From Chloroflexota bacterium (GTDB lineage Bacteria > Chloroflexota > Limnocylindria > Limnocylindrales > CSP1-4): a DNA stretch of 8,289 bases. The stretch lies in assembly GCA_016200675.1 (NCBI GenBank), contig JACQEH010000088.1, positions 1-8,289 of the forward strand. The letters run 5' to 3'. Shown piece by piece: positions 1 to 5,848 of this stretch. Under the pieces are notes generated by a model, which worked only from the letters and a program-made list of their open reading frames with translations, was not told the DNA's origin and did no database searches. The first letter of the stretch is position 1; every line of letters starts with the position of its first letter. Both the position numbers and the translations under genes were made by a program.

Positions 1-4
1 GATC

Positions 5-13
5 AGGGAAGGA
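5..13 (+). promoter_or_regulatory. Ribosome binding site of the recombinase
   Basis: The purine-rich run AGGGAAGGA ends 9 nt before the ATG at 23-25. It is a good Shine-Dalgarno match and supports that ATG as the start, which places the catalytic serine close to the N-terminus as is usual for this family. The promoter must lie left of the window. Confidence 0.6.
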
Positions 14-22
14 CCCCGCCGC

Positions 23-1525
23 ATGAGGCGCCTGCCACGCTCCCTCGACGAGATCGGCGGCCTCCGGACGCCCCGCTGGATTCGGGAGTCGACGGCCGGC
101 CAGTACGACCGCTATGGCCCAGCCAGCCAGCGTGAGCAGCAGGACCGTTTCATCGAGCGCCACGGCCTGGTCGACACCGGGCTCGTCTACCAGGTCGCCC
201 ACAGCGGTCGCACCGTCTGGCGCTCGGCCACGATGGCCACGATGGTCGACGACCTCCGATCGGGCCGCTTCGACCTGCTCCTTACCGGCTACTCCGACCG
301 CTGGCAGCGCAACCTGCGCCGGACCCTCGAGCTGCTCGAAGACGAGCTGCACCCGAATGGCGTCGCCCTGGTGATGTGCGACCGGAAGATCCTGAGCTCC
401 GACCCCTCCGACTGGGACGAGCTGATCTCGGAGGCCGCCGGCGCGGAGAAGTACAGCCGTCGGCTCTCGGAGCGCATCACCGAGGGCTACGCCGCCAAGT
501 TCGACCAGGAGCACGACCCGGGTGGCCATGCCGCCCTCGGCTTCCGGCGCCTTCCGGAGCCGCCGCACACCCTCGAGATCGACCCCGACCGCATGCCCGT
601 CGTTGTGGGCCTGTTCGAGCAGTACGCGCTGGGCAACGTGAGCGCGGTGCAGCTCGAGGCAGAGACCGGGCTCGCCGCGACACGCATCCGGATGATCCTC
701 ATGAACCCGCTCTACAACGGCTGGATCCGGCGGCACCGCGGCACGAACGAGACGCGCCGACCGGCACCATGGCGGGCAGCACCCCCCGTCTCCGACGAGC
801 TCTGGGCGCGGGTGGAGGAAGTCCGACGTGCCAAGACCCGCGGCGGAGGACCGAAGAACTGGGATCGTGTCGACCTGCTGGGCGGCCTCCTTGAATGCGT
901 GTGCGGTCGCCTACTGCGGAACGACGGAACGTTCGCCGATGGCCGCCACCGCAAGCACCACGCCAACCCGTGCGAGGCCTGGGGCCGCAAGGCCCGCCTC
1001 GGCGACGCGACCTGGGAGACGCCTGTGCTGGCCCAGGTCGCCGGCATCGCGCTCGACGACGTCACCATGGCCTCCGTCGTCGCGGCCCTCGGGTCAAACC
1101 GCCAGCCGGTCGCCATCGACCGAGCGCGGATCGATCGGCAGATCCGCGAGCTGGCGCTGGAGCACGCCGGCGGCCTGCTCGGCGACGACACCTACCTGAC
1201 GCGCCTCAAGGCACTCCGCGAGCAGCGGGACGCCATCGTGGAGCGAACGGCGGCGGGCCTACCCGGCCATCGCGCCGTCGAGTGGCTGCGGGCCCTGGGC
1301 GAGTCGTTCCAGACCGCAGACGTACCGAAGGAGAAGGCAGACCTGATGCACGCCATCTACGAGCGGATCACGGTCGCGGGCCCCCAGATCGTGGGAGTCC
1401 GGCTGACCGCGGCGGCCTATGCGCACGGCTTGGCGCTGGCACTGCCCGAAAAGGTTGAAATGGCGCGCCCGACAGGATTCGAACCTGCGACCTTCGGCTC
1501 CGGAGGCCGACGCTCTATCCACTGA
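23..1525 (+). CDS. Large serine recombinase / integrase, 500 aa
   Basis: Site-specific DNA integrase of the large serine recombinase family, which cuts and rejoins attP/attB through a phosphoserine link. The N-terminal resolvase domain (about residues 16-150) starts with WIRESTAGQ, giving the nucleophile Ser23 with Arg21. The SDRWQRN motif supplies Arg93 and Arg96. A recombinase domain follows (about 160-270), with the typical NPLYNGWIRR motif at 228-237. The zinc ribbon is reduced: I see only Cys292, Cys294 and Cys317, with histidines between. A charged helical stretch at about 370-412 fits the usual coiled coil. Length is normal for the family. The last 21 residues (480-500, including TGFEPATFGSGG) are encoded antisense to tRNA-Arg, and the stop lies inside that tRNA. 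So the natural C-terminus may have been altered by integration. The substrate is probably this tRNA gene. The family assignment is firm; the att site is inferred. Confidence 0.93.
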   Translation: MRRLPRSLDEIGGLRTPRWIRESTAGQYDRYGPASQREQQDRFIERHGLVDTGLVYQVAHSGRTVWRSATMATMVDDLRSGRFDLLLTGYSDRWQRNLRRTLELLEDELHPNGVALVMCDRKILSSDPSDWDELISEAAGAEKYSRRLSERITEGYAAKFDQEHDPGGHAALGFRRLPEPPHTLEIDPDRMPVVVGLFEQYALGNVSAVQLEAETGLAATRIRMILMNPLYNGWIRRHRGTNETRRPAPWRAAPPVSDELWARVEEVRRAKTRGGGPKNWDRVDLLGGLLECVCGRLLRNDGTFADGRHRKHHANPCEAWGRKARLGDATWETPVLAQVAGIALDDVTMASVVAALGSNRQPVAIDRARIDRQIRELALEHAGGLLGDDTYLTRLKALREQRDAIVERTAAGLPGHRAVEWLRALGESFQTADVPKEKADLMHAIYERITVAGPQIVGVRLTAAAYAHGLALALPEKVEMARPTGFEPATFGSGGRRSIH

Positions 1526-1536
1526 GCTACAGGCGC
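1461..1536 (-). tRNA. tRNA-Arg(CCG)
   Basis: Reading the minus strand, a complete cloverleaf folds. The acceptor GCGCCTG pairs with CGGGCGC (one G-T pair). The D arm is GCTC/GAGC. The anticodon stem TCGGC/GCCGA encloses loop CTCCGGA with anticodon CCG, which reads the CGG arginine codon. The T arm is GCAGG-TTCGAAT-CCTGT. The discriminator is G and CCA is encoded. The serine recombinase gene enters this tRNA from its 3' end on the opposite strand, so the tRNA is the likely integration site of an element to the left. Because the 5' half and the 3' end are both intact, the gene should still be functional. Transcription converges with that of the recombinase. Confidence 0.95.
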
Positions 1537-1657
1537 GCGGTTTCGTGCTCGGCTAGAGCGTAAAACCTTGGACGCAACGACCACTGAGCGCAAGCGCTTG
1601 CATGTCCAGCGTCGGCGGCCATCTTACCGCCCTGCGTTAATCAGGCGATCCGGGGCG
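1537..1657. other. Intergenic region upstream of tRNA-Arg
   Basis: No coding signal. It separates the 5' end of tRNA-Arg from the 3' end of the permease remnant, both on the minus strand, so it should hold the tRNA promoter. I could not find a convincing -35/-10 pair. A perfect 12-bp palindrome, GCAAGCGCTTGC, lies at 1590-1601, about 54 bp upstream of the tRNA. Confidence 0.4.
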
Positions 1658-2509
1658 TCAGGGGGCTGGCGGGCCGGCAGCCGTGACGGGCAGAGGCGGG
1701 ACGCCGAACATGCGCGACGTGAGTCGCATCGCCGACCACACGAGGAACAGCATCACCGGGACCTCGACCAAGGGCCCGACCACGGTGGCCAGGGCGACAG
1801 TCGGCGAGAAGGCAGTGATCGCGATTGCAATCGCGATCTCGAAGTCCCGGCCGGTCGCACTGAAGGCAACCGCCACGGCATCACGGTAAGGGAACCCGAG
1901 ACGCCATGCGACGGTCAGGACGACGAAGAACATGGCCACGAAGAAGAGACTCATTGGGATCGCCATCTCGACGACGATGCCCGGACGCTGGAGGATCAGG
2001 TCGCCCTTGAGGGCGAACATGACGATCAGGGTAAAGAGGAGCCCAAGTATCGAGACCCCGTTGAGAGTGGGCTTGAGGGCATCCATCCCGGCCTCGCCAC
2101 GCCGACGGACGACCAGCACTCGCGTCGCGACCCCGAGCACCAGGGGCAGCCCCAGGTACAGGACGACGCTCTGGGCGACGACCCACACGTCGAACCGGAC
2201 GTCACCGATGAGGAGCCGAGCGTAGATCGGGATCAGGAGCATCTGGGCGACCGAGTTCAGGGCCACGAAGACGAGGGCCATCGGAGTATTGCCCTTCGCC
2301 AGGAAGGTGAAGATGATGACCATCGCGATCGACGCGTCCAAGACCGCGTAGGTGCGAGCGGCTCGCTGGCCGCCTGCGTCGAGGCCGCGCTTCTCGATGA
2401 GCGGCTCGCCCGAGGGGAAAAAGATCGGAGCGGCTCCCGAAGGAGCCGCTCCGTTGCTGTCCCGGTGAACTTTCCGCCGAAACGGAAGCCCCCCACGCGT
2501 CAAAGGCAT
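1658..2509 (-). pseudogene. N-terminally truncated ACR3-type arsenite permease (remnant)
   Basis: The open frame gives 283 residues. From about residue 58 it matches the ACR3 branch of the bile acid/arsenite permease superfamily, which exports arsenite from the cytoplasm by proton antiport. Recognisable segments are IAMVIIFTFLAKGN, VALNSVAQMLLIPIYARLL, and the late GRDFEIAIAIAI ... ALATVVGPLVEVPVM block with its membrane glutamate (Glu224). About six membrane segments remain. Full-length members have roughly 350 residues and ten segments, so TM1-3 and the first half of TM4 are missing. The essential cysteine of TM4 (xCxAMV) is Ser60 here. The first 55 residues are hydrophilic, resemble no permease sequence, and are encoded across an intrinsic terminator. 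I therefore read this as a 5'-deleted, probably non-functional gene. Alternatively it is a divergent relative with another substrate, started internally. No arsR or arsC is nearby. Confidence 0.7.
2418..2453 (-). terminator. Intrinsic terminator with UUCG loop
   Basis: On the minus strand CGGAGCGGCTCC and GGAGCCGCTCCG form a perfect 12-bp stem closed by the tetraloop TTCG. It is followed by ATCTTTTTCCCC, which gives the U-tract. The polarity (T-run on the minus strand only) says it stops leftward transcription. It lies about 254 bp beyond the stop of the four-gene minus cluster and inside the 5' end of the permease open frame. It could end that operon's transcript or a separate small RNA, and its position argues that the permease remnant has no working 5' end. 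Confidence 0.8.
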
Positions 2510-2600
2510 CTATCACGTCGGCTGCACCGACTACCCTGACCCAACCTACCCATGACCTTGCCGCTGGGGCAGCGGACTGCGCGAACGCAGTGCACGGCAG
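2454..2600 (-). ncRNA. Candidate structured RNA upstream of the terminator
   Basis: This stretch has no recognisable protein in any frame but carries a run of perfect hairpins. These are 2576-2591 (6-bp stem, TTCG loop on the minus strand), the directly adjoining 2561-2575 (CCGCTG/CAGCGG, 3-nt loop), 2517-2531 (GTCGG/CCGAC, 5-nt loop), and a weaker one at about 2472-2487. They lead into the strong terminator at 2418-2453. I checked for hallmarks of RNase P RNA, tmRNA and SRP RNA and did not find them. It may be a small RNA, a structured 3' UTR of the upstream operon, or chance structure in GC-rich DNA. The 5' boundary is unknown. Confidence 0.3.
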
Positions 2601-2670
2601 AGTCTATCCGACCGAGCCCTCGAATCCAACCCTTTTCGACGCGCCGTCGGTGTAAATTCCTTAACCAACG

Positions 2671-2688
2671 CCGTGCCGGCGTGCACGG
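2671..2688 (-). terminator. Weak hairpin after the cyclophilin gene
   Basis: CCGTGC and GCACGG form a 6-bp stem with a 6-nt loop, starting about 20 nt past the stop of the last gene of the minus cluster. No T-run follows, only a moderately AT-rich stretch. It is at best a weak or factor-dependent terminator or a 3'-end stabiliser. Confidence 0.25.
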
Positions 2689-2706
2689 ATCAGGCCTTCC
2701 GGGGCC

Positions 2707-3198
2707 TCAATCCTCGTGAATCGTGACGGACTTCATGGCCACCGGCGCATCCGGCAGGTCCCGGCTGTTGCGGGGTGCCCCGACGATCCTGTCCACGACA
2801 TCCATGCCCTTGGTGACCTGCCCGAAGAGGGTGTAGCTCTTGGGCAGCTTGCCGGTCAGATCCTGGTGACAGATGAAGAACTGGCTGCCGTTGGTGTTCG
2901 GGCCGGCGTTGGCCATCGCCAGCGCGCCCCGGACGTAATCGCCCTTGAACGGCTCGTCCTCGAACTTGTAGCCGGGCCCGCCGGTCCCGACGCGCGACGG
3001 GTCGAGGGTCGCCTTCTTGCCGTGCTGGCCGTCGCCGGCCTGGGCGACGAAGCCGGGGATGACCCGATGGAAGACCACGTCGTCGTAGAAGCCCTTCTTC
3101 GCCAGCTCGACGAAGTTGTTGGCGGCCTTGGGGACGTCAGTGGTGTAGAGCTGGACCTCGATGTCGCCGAGGTCGGTGGAGATCGTGGCGCGGGTCAT
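2707..3198 (-). CDS. Cytoplasmic cyclophilin-type peptidyl-prolyl isomerase, 163 aa
   Basis: Catalyses cis-trans isomerisation of X-Pro bonds and helps protein folding. It has the full cyclophilin core: GDIEVQLYTTDVPKAANNFVELAKKGFYDDVVFHRVIPGF in pieces near the N-terminus, with the catalytic arginine in FHRVIPGF. The central GGPGYKFEDE follows, then GALAMANAGPNTNGSQFFI and the late LFGQVTKGMDVVD. There is no signal peptide or membrane segment, so the product is cytoplasmic. Its length is normal for bacterial PpiB-like enzymes. The ATG at 3198 is preceded by GAGGAG 5 nt away. It is the last gene of the minus cluster, 20 nt behind a paralogous lipoprotein cyclophilin, and is probably translated from the same mRNA. 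Confidence 0.93.
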   Translation of the reverse strand: MTRATISTDLGDIEVQLYTTDVPKAANNFVELAKKGFYDDVVFHRVIPGFVAQAGDGQHGKKATLDPSRVGTGGPGYKFEDEPFKGDYVRGALAMANAGPNTNGSQFFICHQDLTGKLPKSYTLFGQVTKGMDVVDRIVGAPRNSRDLPDAPVAMKSVTIHED

Positions 3199-3218
3199 GG
3201 TCGCTCCTCGTGAGCTCG

Positions 3219-3872
3219 TCAGGGGTTGACGACGGACACGCTGTCCATCGCGATCGGGTGGCTCGGTCGTTCGGCGTCGGCGGCGGCGGCGATAGCGTCG
3301 ATCACGTCCATGCCGGCCGTGACCTGCCCGAGGATGGCATAGGTGTTGGCGCCTGCGAGCGAGGACGCAGCGCCGTCCGCCAGGACGATGAAGAACTGGG
3401 AGCCCTGGCTGTGGGGGTCCCGCGTCCGGGCCATCGCCACGGTGCCGCGGTGGTAGGGGCTCGTGACCGGGTCGTCGGCGATGGTGTAGCCAGGGCCGCC
3501 GCTGCCGTTGCCCGCCGGGTCGCCGCCCTGGATCACGAAGCCGGGAACGACGCGATGGAAGGCGAGCCCGTTGTAGAAGCCGCATGAGGCGAGGGCCACG
3601 AAGTTGCCCGTCGCGATGGGCGCGAGGTCGGCCTCGATCCGGATCGTGATCGGCCCCTTCGCCGTGGTCATCGTGACGGTCCGCACCTGGCCGGCCGGGA
3701 GGGCCGGCGGCTGGCTCGTGGGGCAGCCCCGCGTGTCGCGGGTCGGGCCGGCTGCGACCGGCGTCGGGCCGGCTGCGACCGGCGTCGGGCCGGCTGCGAC
3801 CGGCGCCGAGCATCCGCCGACCGTCGCGACCGCCACGGTCGCAAGGAGGACGAGCACGCGGCGGGCAGTCAA
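3219..3872 (-). CDS. Lipoprotein cyclophilin-type peptidyl-prolyl isomerase, 217 aa
   Basis: An exported proline isomerase that would act on the outer face of the membrane. The N-terminus is a signal peptide (RR at 4-5, hydrophobic 6-18) ending in the lipobox VGGC, so Cys21 is the likely lipidated residue. Residues about 24-44 are a flexible linker of three PVAAGPT repeats. The cyclophilin domain starts near residue 63 and has FHRVVPGFVIQGGDP, GSGGPGYTIADD, GTVAMARTRDPHSQGSQFFI and LGQVTAGMDVIDAI, with the catalytic arginine present. The start is TTG at 3872, overlapping the upstream TGA stop as TTGA and preceded by GGGAGG 7 nt away, so the two are translationally coupled. A GTG at codon 6 is less likely because it would drop the positive N-region. 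The next gene is a cytoplasmic paralogue 20 nt on. Confidence 0.9.
   Translation of the reverse strand: MTARRVLVLLATVAVATVGGCSAPVAAGPTPVAAGPTPVAAGPTRDTRGCPTSQPPALPAGQVRTVTMTTAKGPITIRIEADLAPIATGNFVALASCGFYNGLAFHRVVPGFVIQGGDPAGNGSGGPGYTIADDPVTSPYHRGTVAMARTRDPHSQGSQFFIVLADGAASSLAGANTYAILGQVTAGMDVIDAIAAAADAERPSHPIAMDSVSVVNP
3742..3804. repeat. 3 x 21-bp perfect tandem repeat
   Basis: Three identical head-to-tail 21-bp units (3742-3762, 3763-3783, 3784-3804), each beginning GTCGGGCCGG and ending TGCGACCGGC on the plus strand. In the minus-strand lipoprotein gene each unit encodes seven residues, PVAAGPT, in the spacer between lipidated cysteine and enzyme domain. Identity at DNA level points to recent slippage. 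Changes in copy number keep the frame and alter only tether length. Confidence 0.95.
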
Positions 3873-4570
3873 GCGGCGGCCTCCCGGGCGGCGGGGTAGT
3901 CGATCGCCCCGGACAGGAGCGCCTCGCCCAGAATGATGCCGTCCACGCCGGCATCGCGCAGGCGACGGATGCCGTCGAGGTCCCGGACCCCGCCCGCAAC
4001 CAACAGCTCCACGTCCAGCGATCCCCGAAGGCCGGCCAGGGCCTCCAGCTCGGCGGCCCCGCCGCCATGCGCCAGGACCAGGCGGGCGACGCCCGCCCCG
4101 ACCAGCTCGCCGGCGAGCTCCGGCAGTGATGGCGCGTGGGGACGGCGCCAGCGAAATGCCGCGAGGCGATCCGGGCGGGCATCAAGGCCGACGGCCAGCC
4201 AGTCGCCGGCCACTCCCAGGCAGCCCCGGAGCGCCGTCGGATCGTCGGCCAGGGCGAGGCCGCAGACGACGCGCGTGGCTCCGGCCGCGAACGCGAGGCG
4301 GATGCCATCCGCCGTATCGACCCCGCCGGCGACCTGGATCGGGGTGGCGATCCGGGCTGCGACCGCCCCGATCGTCTCGAGGTTGCCGGGGCTGCCGGCC
4401 CGCGCCCCGTCGAAGTCGATCAGGTGGACGAGCGGGGCGCCGAGCCCCACGAAGTGCTCCGCGATCCGGTCAGGCCGGTCGGTCGGCGCGCCCACGCCGC
4501 TGGCAACGCCGGGCCAGAAGACCACCCGGGAGCGGCCCCGCTCAAGGTCGATGGCCGGGATGACCAGCAT
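3869..4570 (-). CDS. Divergent HisA-family TIM-barrel protein, 233 aa
   Basis: Homologue of HisA, the ProFAR isomerase of histidine synthesis. MLVIPAIDLERG carries the first catalytic aspartate (Asp8), VGLDAR the second (Asp130). LVHLIDFDGARAGSPGNLE, PIQVAGGVDTADGIR and LLVAGGVRDLDGIRRLRDAGVDGIILGEAL are the typical strands and phosphate-binding glycine loops. But the usual RLYQGDY after strand 1 is replaced by VVFWPGVASGVG, and the usual TDIxRDGT loop of strand 6 is replaced by LAHGGGAAE. No other his genes are near. It could be a lineage-specific HisA or a paralogue with another phosphorylated substrate. The ATG at 4570 is chosen because AGGAG lies 6 nt upstream and the family begins here; the frame stays open to 4831 only as a shadow of ltaE. 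It sits 10 nt after ltaE and overlaps the next gene by TTGA. Confidence 0.8.
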   Translation of the reverse strand: MLVIPAIDLERGRSRVVFWPGVASGVGAPTDRPDRIAEHFVGLGAPLVHLIDFDGARAGSPGNLETIGAVAARIATPIQVAGGVDTADGIRLAFAAGATRVVCGLALADDPTALRGCLGVAGDWLAVGLDARPDRLAAFRWRRPHAPSLPELAGELVGAGVARLVLAHGGGAAELEALAGLRGSLDVELLVAGGVRDLDGIRRLRDAGVDGIILGEALLSGAIDYPAAREAAA

Positions 4571-4580
4571 GCGAGGCTCC

Positions 4581-5699
4581 TCAGGGCCGCGTGGCGCTGC
4601 TCGCCGGCTGCCCGGGCCGCGTCTCCGCGAGGACCGACCGGAAGATCGCCACGGCCCGCTCGACATCCGCCATACCGATGCCGTAGTGGGTGACCGCGCG
4701 CAGCTGCCCGTGGGGGAAGAGGTCGAGGAGCAGTCCGCGAGCAGCGCACGCGTCGGCGAACGCCCGGCGGTCTCCTTCGACACGAAACAGGACGAAGTTG
4801 GTGACGACCCGGGCCGGGTCCAGCGGGCCATCGCCAGGTTGGGCGATATCGCCGGCGGATCGGATCCCCGACAGGCTTGCGAGGTCGGTGGCGAGGCGGC
4901 GGGCGTTGGCGTGGTCGTCGGCCAGGCGCTCGATCATGCCCGCTGATCCATCACGCAAGGCGACGAGCCCGGCCGCCGCCAGGATCCCGGCCTGGCGCAT
5001 GCCGCCGCCCAGCAGCTTCCGCGCCCGGCGCGCGCGCCAGATGAACTCACGGGTCCCGACCACGACGCTCCCGACGGGACACGCGAGGCCCTTCGAGAGG
5101 CAGAAGGTGACGCTGTCGGCCGGCGCGGCGAGCTCGGGCCCGGAGACCCCGAGCGCGACGGCCGCGTTCCAGAAGCGTGCGCCATCGACGTGGAGGGGAA
5201 TGCCGTTCTCGTGGGCAATCCCTGCGACTTCGGCCGTGTACGCGACGCTCAGCGGCCGGCCCATCGAGTGGGCGTGGGTGTTCTCGATGACGACGAGGCC
5301 CGTGATCGGCTGGTGCGGGTCGCTGGCATCCCGGAAGGCGCTCCGGATCTCGTCCGGGTCCATCGTCCCGTCCGCCCGCTCGCGGAGGGCCCGCACCGAC
5401 GCCCCGACGACCACCGCGTGTCCGGCGGCCTCGTCCAGGACGACGTGGCTCTGGTAGCCAGCGATCGCCTCCTCGCCGCGCGCCAGGTGGGCCATCTGGA
5501 CCACGAGGTTGCCCATCGTGCCGGACGTGACGAAGAGCCCGGCCTCCTTGCCGAGGAGCTCGGCGGCACGTTCCTCGAGGGCGTGGACGGTGGGGTCGTC
5601 GCCGAAGACGTCGTCGCCGACCTCGGCTTCGGCCATCGCCCGGCGCATCTCCGGCGTGGGCTTGGTGACGGTATCGGAACGAAGATCGATGGGGTCCAT
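4581..5699 (-). CDS. ltaE: Low-specificity L-threonine aldolase, 372 aa
   Basis: PLP enzyme of fold type I that cleaves threonine or allo-threonine to glycine and acetaldehyde in the cytoplasm. It begins with the family signature IDLRSDTVTKPTPEMRRAM. GDDVFGDDPTV and LFVTSGTMGN (phosphate-binding region) follow, then YQSHVVLDE with the ring-stacking histidine, IENTHAHSMGRPL, the cofactor aspartate in PLHVDGARFWNAA, and SVTFCLSKGLACPVGS with the Schiff-base Lys203. The C-terminal domain ends in a short low-complexity tail. The ATG at 5699 fits the family N-terminus. An in-frame ATG at 5759 would add 20 proline/arginine-rich residues and is disfavoured. There is no Shine-Dalgarno sequence, but TATCCT sits 10 nt before the ATG, so a nearly leaderless mRNA is possible. 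It is the first gene of the minus cluster. Confidence 0.93.
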   Translation of the reverse strand: MDPIDLRSDTVTKPTPEMRRAMAEAEVGDDVFGDDPTVHALEERAAELLGKEAGLFVTSGTMGNLVVQMAHLARGEEAIAGYQSHVVLDEAAGHAVVVGASVRALRERADGTMDPDEIRSAFRDASDPHQPITGLVVIENTHAHSMGRPLSVAYTAEVAGIAHENGIPLHVDGARFWNAAVALGVSGPELAAPADSVTFCLSKGLACPVGSVVVGTREFIWRARRARKLLGGGMRQAGILAAAGLVALRDGSAGMIERLADDHANARRLATDLASLSGIRSAGDIAQPGDGPLDPARVVTNFVLFRVEGDRRAFADACAARGLLLDLFPHGQLRAVTHYGIGMADVERAVAIFRSVLAETRPGQPASSATRP

Positions 5700-5709
5700 G
5701 GGCGTCGGC

Positions 5710-5715
5710 AGGATA
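5710..5715 (-). promoter_or_regulatory. Candidate -10 box for ltaE operon
   Basis: On the minus strand TATCCT fits TANNNT and ends 10 nt before the ltaE ATG. There is no recognisable -35 and no Shine-Dalgarno sequence. The same hexamer is the -10 of the tRNA-Asp gene in this window, which makes it plausible. Transcription would start within a few bases of the ATG. Confidence 0.35.
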
Positions 5716-5836
5716 CCGCGCGCCTGCCTCGGCGGGCTCCGGCGGCTCGGCTGCCCCATTCCCGCGCCCGACTGCCGAGCTCGTGTGGCTGGTTCCCGGG
5801 GCTCGGCGGCCGGTTCCCGCCGCGGGTCGAGCGGTG

Positions 5837-5842
5837 TACGGT
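5837..5842 (+). promoter_or_regulatory. Candidate -10 box for the exported-protein gene
   Basis: TACGGT (TANNNT) ends 6 nt before the GTG at 5849. That is the spacing seen for leaderless genes in GC-rich bacteria. It supports the GTG over the upstream ATG at 5783. No good -35 is visible. Confidence 0.35.
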
Positions 5843-5848
5843 GCCAGC

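Noticed and set aside
1568..2539. Plus-strand open frame of 323 codons over the permease remnant
   Set aside because: Very rich in Asp, Glu, Arg, His and Gln without any hydrophobic core, as expected for the shadow of a membrane protein. The minus strand shows real permease motifs.
2454..2700. RNase P RNA, tmRNA or SRP RNA in the structured intergenic region
   Set aside because: None of the conserved core sequences of these RNAs is present (such as the RNase P GAGGAAAGTC block, a tRNA-like end with tag ORF, or the SRP GGAAG tetraloop helix).
2454..2700. Missing N-terminal half of the ACR3 permease in another frame upstream
   Set aside because: No hydrophobic segments occur in any minus frame there, so the 5' part is deleted, not frameshifted.
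2707..4308. Minus-strand frame of 533 codons that would join the cyclophilin to upstream sequence
   Set aside because: Only the last 163 residues are protein-like. The rest is arginine/proline-rich out-of-frame reading of the lipoprotein cyclophilin and hisA-like genes, and the ATG at 3198 has its own Shine-Dalgarno sequence.
4571..4831. 87-codon N-terminal extension of the HisA-like protein
   Set aside because: It overlaps ltaE out of frame and is low in complexity. HisA homology begins at the ATG at 4570, which has AGGAG upstream.
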